Of a stretch of 64,000 bases of DNA, positions 26,301-34,700 are shown one piece after another (within the stretch, counting starts at the first letter, position 1; every line of letters starts with the position of its first letter). A model generated the notes under the pieces. The model ran no database searches, had not been told where the DNA came from, and saw only the letters and a program-made list of their open reading frames with translations. The position numbers were made by a program, and so were the translations under genes. The stretch comes from JBAJNN01 sp036881905 (GTDB lineage: Bacteria > Pseudomonadota > Alphaproteobacteria > Rhizobiales > Im1): the NCBI GenBank assembly GCA_036881905.1, contig JBAJNN010000006.1, positions 1 to 64,000 on the forward strand, written 5' to 3'.

Positions 26301-27857
26301 TCAGTCGAATCGCTCAGGGAGGTTTTCATCCCGCGCCAGATTCTGAAACTTCGTCAGATTTGCGTCGAACTGCAACGTCACCGTGCCGGTAGGGCCATGG
26401 CGCTGCTTGCCGATAATCACCTCGGCTTGGCCGGTTACTTTTTCCATCTCATCCTGCCAGGTAAAAAATTCCGGCGTGTTTTCGCGCGGCTGGCGGCGCT
26501 GGAGATAGTATTCCTCGCGGAAAATAAACATCACCACATCGGCATCCTGCTCAATGGACCCCGATTCGCGAAGATCGGCAAGCTGGGGGCGTTTGTCCTC
26601 GCGTTGCTCGACCTGACGCGAAAGCTGGGAGAGCGCAAGGACCGGTATGTTGAGTTCCTTTGCCAGGGCTTTGAGACCATTGGTGATTTGCGAGACTTCC
26701 TGAACCCGTCCCTCCAGGGACCGGCGATCGGAACCGGTCAGAAGCTGAAGATAATCGACGACGATGAGACCGAGGTCGCGATTGCGCTTGAGGCGACGGG
26801 CGCGGGCGGCGAGCTGGGCGATGGAAAGACCGCCGGTATCGTCGATGAACAAAGGCAGGGATTGTATTTCGCGCGAGACCGCGACCAGACGCTTGAATTC
26901 GTCTTCGGCGATCTGGCCGCGGCGAATCCGCTGCGAGGAAATTTCCGTTTGCTCGGAGATGATTCGGGTGGCGAGTTGCTCAGCCGACATTTCTAAAGAA
27001 AAAAATGCGACGACACCGCCATCGCATGGTTCTTCGCTGCCGTCAGCCTGTCGTTCACCGCGGTAACCGCGGGCAATATGATAAGCGATATTGGTGGCAA
27101 GCGAGGTTTTGCCCATGGAAGGACGGCCGGCAAGAATGATAAGGTCGCAGGGCTGAAGGCCGCCGAGTTTGGCGTCAAGATCGCACAGGCCGGTTGCCAG
27201 ACCAGACAGGCCGCCGTCGCGTTCATAGGCATTGGCCGCCATATCGACGGCTGCGCTCAACGCCTTGCCGAAACTCTGGAATCCGCTGCCATATTTGCCG
27301 GTTTCCGCCAGCACATAGAGACTCTGTTCAGTGGTCTCGATCAATTCGCGCGGGGCCATATCGACTGGAGCGTCATAGGCTTTGGTGACAAGATCGGTTC
27401 CAAGCTCGATCAATTGCCGCCTGATCGCCAATTCGTGGATCGTGTTGCCATAGGCCCTGGCATTGATGATCGTCGTCGCGGCAGCGGCGAGACGGGCGAG
27501 ATAGGCCGCCCCGCCAATCTCCCCCAGCGAGTCGTCGTGTTCGAAAAAGGTCTTGAGCGTTACTGGAGAGGCGAGCTTGCCCGAGCGAATCAGAAGTGCC
27601 ACCGTCTCATAGATACGGGCATGGACCGACTCAAAAAAATCCTCCGCCCGCAAAAACCCCGATACCCGATCACAGGCTTCATTATTGATCAATATCGCGC
27701 CCAGAAGCGCTTGCTCGGCCTCTATATTGTGCGGCGCCCGACGATAATCGGGGGCCTCATCGGCGCGTTCAGTGTCCAATGCTGTCAGTGCTGCGACCGT
27801 TTCCATGGGCCTCTTGATAACCGGTGCGATGGCCTCGCGAACAGACATCGTTAACAC
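26301..27857 (-). CDS. dnaB: Replicative DNA helicase DnaB
   Basis: Hexameric 5'-3' helicase that unwinds DNA at the fork. 518 residues, or 515 from the ATG at 27848. The N-terminal DnaB domain contains APHNIEAEQALLGAIL; the RecA-like domain has Walker A AGRPSMGKTSLA (about 243-254), Walker B LIVVDYLQLL and LSQLSRQVEQREDKRP, followed by LRESGSIEQDADVV. The last 25 residues, KQRHGPTGTVTLQFD, are the conserved C-terminal motif. No intein is present. It is on the same strand as rplI, with cfa between them. Confidence 0.97.
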   Translation of the reverse strand: MLTMSVREAIAPVIKRPMETVAALTALDTERADEAPDYRRAPHNIEAEQALLGAILINNEACDRVSGFLRAEDFFESVHARIYETVALLIRSGKLASPVTLKTFFEHDDSLGEIGGAAYLARLAAAATTIINARAYGNTIHELAIRRQLIELGTDLVTKAYDAPVDMAPRELIETTEQSLYVLAETGKYGSGFQSFGKALSAAVDMAANAYERDGGLSGLATGLCDLDAKLGGLQPCDLIILAGRPSMGKTSLATNIAYHIARGYRGERQADGSEEPCDGGVVAFFSLEMSAEQLATRIISEQTEISSQRIRRGQIAEDEFKRLVAVSREIQSLPLFIDDTGGLSIAQLAARARRLKRNRDLGLIVVDYLQLLTGSDRRSLEGRVQEVSQITNGLKALAKELNIPVLALSQLSRQVEQREDKRPQLADLRESGSIEQDADVVMFIFREEYYLQRRQPRENTPEFFTWQDEMEKVTGQAEVIIGKQRHGPTGTVTLQFDANLTKFQNLARDENLPERFD

Positions 27858-27967
27858 TATGCACTCTATTCACAGCCTAAGGTTGTTTTCGCTTGACTTC
27901 GTCGCCGAGCACCCTAGGGCATCGTTTCGAGGCCGGTTTCCATGAGAAGGGCAGGAAATCTCTAAGG

Positions 27968-29221
27968 TTACAGCGCAAGGGGGCTCAGGCCCGGGCGTTG
28001 TGATTCGAGGCTACGCAGCCGATCCTCCTCCTTTCCCATATAGTCACGCACAGGCGGGAGGACATGTTGGTGATGGGTGATCTGAATCTGGAAATTATTC
28101 ATCCCCTGATAGCGAAAGGCGGTTTCCGAGGCGGCGAGGTAAAACTCCCACATTTTGAAAAATCGTTGATCGCGAAGCTGCAAGATCCGCCGCCGATTCG
28201 CCACGAATCGATGACGCCAATGGCGCAGGGTTTTGGCATAGTGCAAGCGTAAAATCTCGATGTCGTTTACATAAAGGCCAGCCTTTTCAATAACCGGAAT
28301 GACCTCCGACAAGGCCGGAACATACCCGCCGGGGAAGATATATTTGGCGATCCATGCGTTGGTCACGCCGGGGCCATCGGAACGAGCAATGGAATGCAAA
28401 AGGGCAACCCCGTCTGGAGCAAGGCTGCTCCGCAGTTTCTCAAAAAAAGCCCGATAATGCGCGGCGCCGACATGCTCGAACATCCCCACCGACACGATCC
28501 GGTCGAAACGACCCTCGATGGTGCGGTAGTCGGCAAGACGAAATGTGACGCGATCGGACAGGCCGCGTTGTCGGGCGCGTTCTCTGGCGTAATGATACTG
28601 TTGCTCAGACAAGGTCAGGCCAACCACCTCAATATCGGCGATTGCGGCAAGATAGAGGCTAAAACCGCCCCAGCCCGAACCGATATCGAGCACACGCTGG
28701 CCGGGACCAAGCGCCAGTTTTGCCGCGATATGACGTTTTTTGGCCAGCTGGGCCACCTCAAGGTCGGTGTCCGGCGTTTCGAAATAGGCGCAGGAATATT
28801 GCCGGTCCGCATCGAGAAACAAACCATAAAGCTCGCTGGTGAGATCATAATGATGGGCGATATTGCGTCTGGTGCGCCGTGCGGAATTGGACCGTCGGAT
28901 CCATCGGGTCGGATAGCGCAATTTGCCGATCGCTTCCATCCAGCCGGAGGCGGGGTTGCGTTCGATATTGGACAAACACAAAGCGAGGAAATCGTAAATC
29001 GACCCCTCCTCGACCAGGAGATGATCATCCATATAAAGCCTGCCAAGATAGAAGCCGGGATTGCTCGCCAATTTGCCATAGGCCGAACGCTTAAGGATGC
29101 GCACGGTGATGCGAGGATCGGACGAATCGCCGAACTCGTGCCGCTTGCCGTCGGCGTCTATCAACGTCAGACTGCCATGGAGCACAATGCGATCCAGAAC
29201 GCGCCTGAGAGCTGCAAACAT
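27968..29221 (-). CDS. cfa: Cyclopropane-fatty-acyl-phospholipid synthase
   Basis: SAM-dependent enzyme that methylenates the double bond of membrane phospholipid acyl chains, protecting against acid and other stress. 417 residues; family length is 380-430. SAM motif VLDIGSGWGGFSLYLA (about residues 186-201), HHYDLTSELYGLFLDADRQYSCAYF with the Cys and aromatic residues of the active site, and the later IFPGGYVPALSEV and LRHWRHRFVANRR blocks. It lies between rplI and dnaB, which are neighbours in many alphaproteobacteria, so it looks like a later insertion into that cluster. Confidence 0.94.
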   Translation of the reverse strand: MFAALRRVLDRIVLHGSLTLIDADGKRHEFGDSSDPRITVRILKRSAYGKLASNPGFYLGRLYMDDHLLVEEGSIYDFLALCLSNIERNPASGWMEAIGKLRYPTRWIRRSNSARRTRRNIAHHYDLTSELYGLFLDADRQYSCAYFETPDTDLEVAQLAKKRHIAAKLALGPGQRVLDIGSGWGGFSLYLAAIADIEVVGLTLSEQQYHYARERARQRGLSDRVTFRLADYRTIEGRFDRIVSVGMFEHVGAAHYRAFFEKLRSSLAPDGVALLHSIARSDGPGVTNAWIAKYIFPGGYVPALSEVIPVIEKAGLYVNDIEILRLHYAKTLRHWRHRFVANRRRILQLRDQRFFKMWEFYLAASETAFRYQGMNNFQIQITHHQHVLPPVRDYMGKEEDRLRSLESQRPGLSPLAL

Positions 29222-29397
29222 GTTCTAAACCCCCTTCCCTGTCTCATCGGGAAGCTCGCGATTCGGTTTTAAACCTCCATGCCGCCCGCGCCTGTTGTTG
29301 AACATCCTGCCTGCGCGAACGGTCGCCCGAAATCTCATCGATACGCTTCTCGCCCGGTTCGTTTGAAGACGATGGCGTTATTTCACTTGCGCCTGCT

Positions 29398-29997
29398 TCA
29401 AGCCTCCGATTCGGTCCGTTCGCCGGAAGGTAACGCCCGTTCCCCATCATCCGGTTTGGTTTCAGGCTCCTCTTCGGTTTTTTCAATTGCAGCCTCACCT
29501 TCATCAGCGGGGATGGTCATATCCTCGCCGTGGGCCTGAGCTTCCGCCTCGTCGGCTGAGCGGGCAACATTAAGCGTGAGCGTCACAATAACCTCCGGAT
29601 GCAGGGCAACGCGGACATCATGCATGCCGATGGTCTTGATCGGCCGGTCGAGGATAACCTGGTTACGGTGAACGTCCACGCCGGCGGCAATGATGATCTT
29701 GGCAATGTCGCGGGTCGAAACCGAACCGTAGAGTTGGCCCGATTCGCCGGCCTGACGAATGACGACAAAAGCTTCGTCGGCAAGGTTCCCGGCCCTGTCT
29801 TCCACCGTACCCCTGCGTTCGGCATTACGCTGCTCAAGAGCGGCGCGATCACGCTCAAACGCTGCGCGATTGGCTTTGTTGGCCCGCAACGCCTTGCCTT
29901 GCGGCAAGAGGAAATTTCGCGCATAGCCATCCTTGACTCGAATCTCGGCTCCCATATCCCCGAGTTTGTCGATTCGTTCCAGCAAAATGACATCCAT
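29398..29997 (-). CDS. rplI: Large ribosomal subunit protein bL9
   Basis: 199-residue ribosomal protein that binds 23S rRNA near the L1 stalk. The N-terminal domain MDVILLERIDKLGDMGAEI with VKDGYARNFLLPQGKAL is the bL9 signature. The long connecting helix and C-terminal domain (GQLYGSVSTRDIAKII) follow. After about residue 150 there is an acidic Glu/Asp/Ala-rich tail of nearly 50 residues, longer than E. coli bL9 (149 aa) but common in alphaproteobacteria. Last gene of the rpsF-rpsR-DUF2232-rplI operon. Confidence 0.96.
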   Translation of the reverse strand: MDVILLERIDKLGDMGAEIRVKDGYARNFLLPQGKALRANKANRAAFERDRAALEQRNAERRGTVEDRAGNLADEAFVVIRQAGESGQLYGSVSTRDIAKIIIAAGVDVHRNQVILDRPIKTIGMHDVRVALHPEVIVTLTLNVARSADEAEAQAHGEDMTIPADEGEAAIEKTEEEPETKPDDGERALPSGERTESEA

Positions 29998-30063
29998 AGA
30001 TTTTCTCTCCCGTCATCACATCCGTTTCAGCGGTATCGGAATCATCAAAGTCTTGCCCATGTC

Positions 30064-31038
30064 TTAAGGCGAGCACCAATGCCTGCGCAGGCCGGAGACG
30101 GTCTCAATAACGCCAAGGCAGGCCAGCGCAAGAATGGCGATCCAGTTGAATACAAGCAGCGCGATATAGAGGCCGGCAAGCAGAATCGGCCGCGTGGTTC
30201 TGGACAGGGTTACAGCATGGCATACGGCAAGACCCTGTATGGCGAAGGCCGTGACCGTCACGGCGGCGACTATGCCGGCGATCAGCGCCGTCATTCCGCT
30301 GGCAAGACACGCCAAAGCGACGGCCAACGCCAGCGCCAGACCGGTTTGCGGCGGGAGGGTAAGGCTATGAAACGGCGCAAAGGGCCGCGATTGCCGCCCC
30401 GAAAGGGTGAGGATGCGGGCGGCAAGCCACAGATTGACAAGCATGGCCACCAGCCACAGCGCGGCCGAGGCCAGGGGGACAAGACGGGCCAGCACGGCAA
30501 TGGCCGGATTGAAATCGGCCCCCATGTTGGGGGTCGGATCATTGGCCGTTTTCGGCGCCGCCGCGACGATCCGCAGGATCAGATCGGACAGGGACCGGTA
30601 AAAAATTTCCGCGCTGGACGCGCTGAGAATAATACCAAGGCTCACAAGTCCCGCGGCGAATGCGGCGGCCCACAGGACCAAACGGCCCTCGGGATACCAC
30701 TGCCGGGCCTCTTCATGATTGCGGCCGGCGCCCCCCGCATGGTGACGGGCCGGCAAGCGTGACAGCAAAGCCAGATAGCTGAGACACACAGGCGTAACGC
30801 CGACATTGGCCAGAAACGACATCGCGACCCGCGGGTCGTTTGCCAATGCCACCAGGCCCGCGCCGAAAAACACGCCAATGGCCGCCGTCGTGCCACCCCA
30901 GCCCAGCCCGGCGATAAACAGCGGCAATGGTGCGACATACAACAGCACCATTGATGTCACGGGATATGACACCACGAGAAGATAAAAGGCGGCGGCGGCA
31001 AGCCCCGCGCCAATGCCGACTGGAATAGCTTGTCTCAT
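30064..31038 (-). CDS. DUF2232 membrane protein
   Basis: 324-residue integral membrane protein with eight to nine hydrophobic helices. It starts MRQAIPVGIGAGLAAAAFYL and carries VTSMVLLYVAPLPLFIAGLGWG, the usual DUF2232 second helix pair. Members of this family are found between rpsR and rplI in many alphaproteobacteria, which is the main support for the call; their function is unknown. ATG 31038 is chosen; a longer frame to 31104 adds 22 polar residues. Not to be confused with a transporter: no substrate or energy-coupling motif is visible. Confidence 0.8.
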   Translation of the reverse strand: MRQAIPVGIGAGLAAAAFYLLVVSYPVTSMVLLYVAPLPLFIAGLGWGGTTAAIGVFFGAGLVALANDPRVAMSFLANVGVTPVCLSYLALLSRLPARHHAGGAGRNHEEARQWYPEGRLVLWAAAFAAGLVSLGIILSASSAEIFYRSLSDLILRIVAAAPKTANDPTPNMGADFNPAIAVLARLVPLASAALWLVAMLVNLWLAARILTLSGRQSRPFAPFHSLTLPPQTGLALALAVALACLASGMTALIAGIVAAVTVTAFAIQGLAVCHAVTLSRTTRPILLAGLYIALLVFNWIAILALACLGVIETVSGLRRHWCSP

Positions 31039-31153
31039 GTCATGGCTGTCCCGCTTTTCCGCGGTTAGAGGCGGAGGCGCTGCGTTTTTCACCCCCCGCA
31101 CCAACCTGCCGCCAACCCTTATCGGCGCCGACGACCACTGTTCGCAAAATGGC

Positions 31154-31399
31154 CTATTTGATCTGATAGGGCAAAAGGGCCAGAAACCGGGCGCGCTTTA
31201 TGGCTCGGGCGAGTTCACGTTGCTTGCGATCGGAAACGGCGGTGATTCGGCTTGGCACGATTTTCCCGCGCTCGGACACAAATCTCTGCAGGAGACGAAT
31301 GTCCTTGTAGTCGATCTTCGGTGCCGCATCGCTGGAAAACGGGCATGTCTTGCGCCGACGGAAAAACGGGCGACGCACGGGCAATGGGGAAGAGGCCAT
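31154..31399 (-). CDS. rpsR: Small ribosomal subunit protein bS18
   Basis: 81-residue protein that binds 16S rRNA as a heterodimer with bS6. The core PKIDYKDIRLLQRFVSERGKI and PSRITAVSDRKQRELARAIKRAR is the family signature. Its ATG shares one base with the TAA stop of rpsF (TAATG at 31397-31401), so the two partner proteins are translationally coupled. Confidence 0.97.
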   Translation of the reverse strand: MASSPLPVRRPFFRRRKTCPFSSDAAPKIDYKDIRLLQRFVSERGKIVPSRITAVSDRKQRELARAIKRARFLALLPYQIK

Positions 31400-31836
31400 T
31401 ACGCGCGCTCCTTGGACTGCGTTTCGTCATGCGTTGCCGGAACGGGCTTGTCGCCGCGCCGCGACTGTCGCTCACGCGGCGCACGGCGGCCGACAGTGTC
31501 GCGCTCCCGACTGGTTTTCGCGCGCATCATGGCCGATGGCTCCGATTCCGGCTCATCGACCCGCAAGGTCATGAAGCGAATGACGTCTTCGTTCATTTTC
31601 ATTTGCCGCTCCATCTCGGCAATGGCGGAAGGCGCGGACTCGATATTGAAGAGCGTGTAATGCGCCTTGCGATTTTTACCAATCTTGTAAGCCAAAGGCT
31701 TTATGCCCCAGTGTTCCGTCTTGGTGACCTTGGCGTCATTGTCGCTCAAAACGGATTTAAAGCGATCCGCCAAGGCTTCCACCCGGGCGGCGGACGCATC
31801 CTGGCGCACCATAAAAACATGCTCGTAATAAGACAC
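31399..31836 (-). CDS. rpsF: Small ribosomal subunit protein bS6
   Basis: 145-residue ribosomal protein pairing with bS18. The start is a GTG at 31836, giving V/M-SYYEHVFMVRQDAS, the standard bS6 N-terminus; the longer frame to 31977 is GC-rich leader with no family similarity. GIKPLAYKIGKNRKAHYTLFNIES is the conserved central region (read about residues 50-75). The C-terminus is an Arg-rich, disordered tail of about 45 residues (RRAPRERQSRRGDK). The leader (31837-31980) can form a CCGCGC/GCGCGG stem, where an S6:S18 autoregulatory RNA element is often found; that is only a possibility here. Confidence 0.95.
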   Translation of the reverse strand: MSYYEHVFMVRQDASAARVEALADRFKSVLSDNDAKVTKTEHWGIKPLAYKIGKNRKAHYTLFNIESAPSAIAEMERQMKMNEDVIRFMTLRVDEPESEPSAMMRAKTSRERDTVGRRAPRERQSRRGDKPVPATHDETQSKERA

Positions 31837-32335
31837 AGTTGACCAAGCCCTTCGTTCCGCGCGAATCGATCGGCTGAAACCCGGTTTATCCCTCAAACCC
31901 TCGCGCAATGGTGTGAAGGAACGTTCGTGCGGCCCGCGCTGCACCTGCATACGGCGCGCGGTGTCATCAAGAAACACCGGTCATCCACGATCCGGCTTGC
32001 CAACGACCCGCGTTTGATGCGCAATTTTTGCACCACGAGCCGAATGGCGATGCATCATTTTGCAGCATGAAACGAAAAATAACGCTTCACTTTTGTAGCA
32101 CGAAATGCATCTTTTGTGCCAAGAGATAGAAAATAATGCATCTTTTTGGGGCATGAGGCAAAAACCGGATCGCCAATGGCATTGATAATACGCTTTCGAC
32201 ACGCCGTCAACGGGGCAATATGGGTTGACTTGACGGGGGCGGCGCTCCCATGGTTACCATCATCCGATGACACCCGCCCGATTCGTCGGCCGTTTCCGGT
32301 TTCGACCTTAGTTATCGCATTGTTCAAGGAGCAAA
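31837..32335. promoter_or_regulatory. rpsF / fabD divergent gap
   Basis: 499 bp between two essential divergent operons. It holds the GC-rich rpsF leader (to about 31980), an AT-rich block of five tandem ~31-bp units (32016-32168), and the fabD promoter side (32169-32335), where TTGACTTGACGG at 32224-32235 may contribute a -35 element. No RNA gene is recognised. Confidence 0.5.
32016..32168. repeat. Five degenerate ~31-bp tandem units
   Basis: Units at 32016-32048, 32049-32081, 32082-32104 (shortened), 32105-32135 and 32136-32168. Shared core on the + strand: ATGCATC-TTTTG-NN-GCA-NGA followed by an A-rich stretch ending AAAATA. Spacing of 31-33 bp is close to three turns of B-DNA; the short unit (23 bp) is close to two. 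They differ too much for CRISPR and do not encode a conserved protein. Confidence 0.7.
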
Positions 32336-33295
32336 ATGACCGTCGCACTGATTTTCCCGGGCCAGGGCAGTCAGCATATCGGCATGGGGTTTGAGCTTGC
32401 CCGAAATTTCCCGGTGGCGCGTGCCGTTTTCGACGAGGTTGATGACACAATCGGCGAGGCGCTGTCGAAGGTGATGTGGGATGGGCCGGAGGACGCGCTG
32501 ACCCTGACGCAAAACGCCCAGCCGGCCTTGATGGCGGTGAGTATTGCGATGATCAGGGTGTTGCAAAGTGAGTCCGGTCTCGACCTTGAAAGGGATGTGA
32601 CATTCGTGGCCGGTCATTCACTCGGGGAGTATTCCGCGCTTTGCGCCGCCGGCGCCTTCACTCTGGCGCAAGTGGCGGGTTTGCTGCGGAGACGTGGGCG
32701 CGTCATGCAGGCCGCGGCGCCGATCGGCGAGGGCATGATGGCGGCGATTTTGGGCCTCGATCTGGAGAAGGTCGGTGAAATCGTGACTAAAAGCGCGCAA
32801 GGAGGGGGCGTTTGCCAGATTGCCAATGACAACGCGCCGGGCCAAATTGTGGTTTCGGGCCATAGGGCTCATGTCGCCCGCGCCATCGCGCTTGCCCATG
32901 AAGGCGGCGCGCGTCGGGTGATCGAACTGCCGGTCTCGGCCCCGTTCCACTGCTCGTTGATGAAACCGGCGGCGAACGCCATGGCCGAAGCGCTTGCTGC
33001 GGTGGAGATGAAAAAACCGAAGGTGGCGCTGGTTGGAAACGTTACGGCATGCGCCGCGAACGAGCCTTGCGACATCAAAAGACGATTATGCGAGCAGGTC
33101 ACCGCTACGGTGCGCTGGCGCGAATCGGTGCTTTACATGGTCTCAAAAGGGGTTGAACATTTTTTTGAAATCGGGGCCGGCAGGGTGCTCACCGGGCTGA
33201 CGAAACGGATCGCGCCCAAGGCCCGCGCCGCAAGATTCGCGGAAGCAGGCGATGTCGCCGCCTTCGCGAAAGTCATGGAACAAAGAGTCCCTTAA
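32336..33295 (+). CDS. fabD: Malonyl-CoA:ACP transacylase
   Basis: Loads malonyl groups onto acyl carrier protein for fatty acid synthesis. 319 residues. IFPGQGSQHIGMG at the N-terminus, nucleophile Ser95 in VAGHSLGEYSALCA, and His in SAPFHCSLMKPA (about 204) are the family's catalytic marks. ATG 32336 has AAGGAG 6 nt upstream. First gene of fabD-fabG-acpP-fabF. Confidence 0.97.
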   Translation: MTVALIFPGQGSQHIGMGFELARNFPVARAVFDEVDDTIGEALSKVMWDGPEDALTLTQNAQPALMAVSIAMIRVLQSESGLDLERDVTFVAGHSLGEYSALCAAGAFTLAQVAGLLRRRGRVMQAAAPIGEGMMAAILGLDLEKVGEIVTKSAQGGGVCQIANDNAPGQIVVSGHRAHVARAIALAHEGGARRVIELPVSAPFHCSLMKPAANAMAEALAAVEMKKPKVALVGNVTACAANEPCDIKRRLCEQVTATVRWRESVLYMVSKGVEHFFEIGAGRVLTGLTKRIAPKARAARFAEAGDVAAFAKVMEQRVP

Positions 33296-33334
33296 CAACC
33301 GAGTGTAACCTCGGGCATAAGGAGTTACCATTCG

Positions 33335-34072
33335 ATGTTTGACCTGACCGGCAAATCGGCCCTGGTGACCGGGGCCACCGGCGGTATCGGCGAGGCGATC
33401 GCGCGGGCGCTCCATGCTCGCGGCGCGGGCGTCGCCCTGTCGGGAACGCGCAAGGCGGCGCTTGACGGCCTCGCGGAAGATATGGGAGATCGCGCCTATG
33501 CTTTGGAATGCGATCTGCGCCAGCGCGACGCCGTCCGCGAGCTTGTCGCGCGTGCGGAGAACGCGATGGGCGGCCTCGATATTCTCATCAACAATGCCGG
33601 GCTCACCCGCGACAATCTCGTCATGAGAACCACGGACGATCAGTGGGACAGCGTGCTCGCGGTCAATCTGACGGCGGGCTTTCAGTTGGCGCGCGCCGCG
33701 CTTAAGGGCATGATGAAGCGTCGCTTCGGCCGCATCGTCGGGATTGCCTCGGTGGTCGCCGTGACCGGTAATGAGGGTCAGGCCAATTACGCCACTTCCA
33801 AGGCCGGGATGATCGCCATGTCGAAATCGCTGGCGCGCGAAGTTGCAAGCCGTTCCATTACCGTGAATTGCATCGCCCCCGGTTTCATCGTCACGGCGAT
33901 GACCGATGCCTTAAGCACGGCGCAAAAGGCGGCGATTGTGGATAAGATTCCGGCAAGACGCCTCGGTGCGCCAAGCGATGTCGCCGCTGCCGCGGTCTAT
34001 CTCGTCAGTGACGAAGCCGCCTATATGACCGGGCAGACGGTGCATGTGAATGGCGGAATGGCCATGATCTGA
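33335..34072 (+). CDS. fabG: 3-oxoacyl-ACP reductase
   Basis: NADPH-dependent reductase for the second step of each elongation cycle. 245 residues. TGATGGIGEAIA cofactor loop (12-23), NNAG at 86-89, and catalytic Ser139, Tyr152 and Lys156 in the order expected for the SDR fold. The C-terminus MTGQTVHVNGGMAMI is typical FabG. AAGGAG lies 10 nt before the ATG. Its partner acpP is 202 bp downstream. Confidence 0.97.
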   Translation: MFDLTGKSALVTGATGGIGEAIARALHARGAGVALSGTRKAALDGLAEDMGDRAYALECDLRQRDAVRELVARAENAMGGLDILINNAGLTRDNLVMRTTDDQWDSVLAVNLTAGFQLARAALKGMMKRRFGRIVGIASVVAVTGNEGQANYATSKAGMIAMSKSLAREVASRSITVNCIAPGFIVTAMTDALSTAQKAAIVDKIPARRLGAPSDVAAAAVYLVSDEAAYMTGQTVHVNGGMAMI

Positions 34073-34274
34073 AAATGATTTTTGCCTTTGGGCTTGGTGA
34101 TCGGCGCCGGTCTGTGATAGGAACCTCCCGATTCTCCAATGAACGCTTGGGCGGCCTTAACGGCTCAAGGCGGGTTTTTGGAATGTGGCTTCGGCTCGCG
34201 CGTCATGACCCTGGGACCAGGAGTGACGGCGCGAAGAGGTGGTTATCCGTCGTTTTTTGAATTGAGGGCAAGAT

Positions 34275-34511
34275 ATGAGCGATATTGCTGATCGGGTAAA
34301 AAAAATCGTGATCGAACATCTTAGCGTGGAGGCCGAGAAGGTCCGTGATAGCGCAAGTTTTATCGAGGATCTCGGCGCCGACAGCCTCGATACGGTTGAG
34401 CTGGTCATGGCGTTTGAGGAAGAATTCGGGATCGAAATTCCCGACGATGCGGCGGAAACCATTCAAACGGTCGGCGATGCCGTCGCTTTCATCGAAAAAA
34501 ATTCCAACTGA
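34275..34511 (+). CDS. acpP: Acyl carrier protein
   Basis: 78-residue acidic carrier of fatty acyl chains. Ser37 in EDLGADSLDTVELVM is the 4'-phosphopantetheine site, and EEEFGIEIPDDAAETI is the conserved helix III region. Lies between fabG and fabF. The 202-bp gap before it may hold its own promoter, in keeping with the high ACP demand of cells. Confidence 0.98.
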   Translation: MSDIADRVKKIVIEHLSVEAEKVRDSASFIEDLGADSLDTVELVMAFEEEFGIEIPDDAAETIQTVGDAVAFIEKNSN

Positions 34512-34700
34512 CATCGACCCCGCCGAAGAGCTGTCGAATACCGTTTTTCACCGGGCGGGTGAGACCCCTTTTGCCAAGAAACAAGCTGTTCGTAAAGCGG
34601 TCGCGGCAAAAGCCGTTATCGGCTCCGGCGGGATACCCGAAGCGGGCGGTTTGAACGCTTGGAAGCTCGGGCAACGGTTAGAGGTTTGAAAGGCGAGAGT

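Noticed and set aside
29599..30762. Open frame of 387 codons on the + strand opposite rplI and DUF2232
   Set aside because: GC-rich antisense artefact spanning two conserved genes; the product is low-complexity Gly/Arg/Gln-rich.
32016..32168. CRISPR array
   Set aside because: Units are degenerate along their whole length with no constant repeat/variable spacer split, and no cas gene is in the window.
31981..32202. Cys/Lys-rich 73-codon frame on the minus strand through the tandem units
   Set aside because: No ribosome-binding site, and the repeated Cys/Lys pattern simply reflects the DNA repeat; the units vary in length so frame is not preserved.
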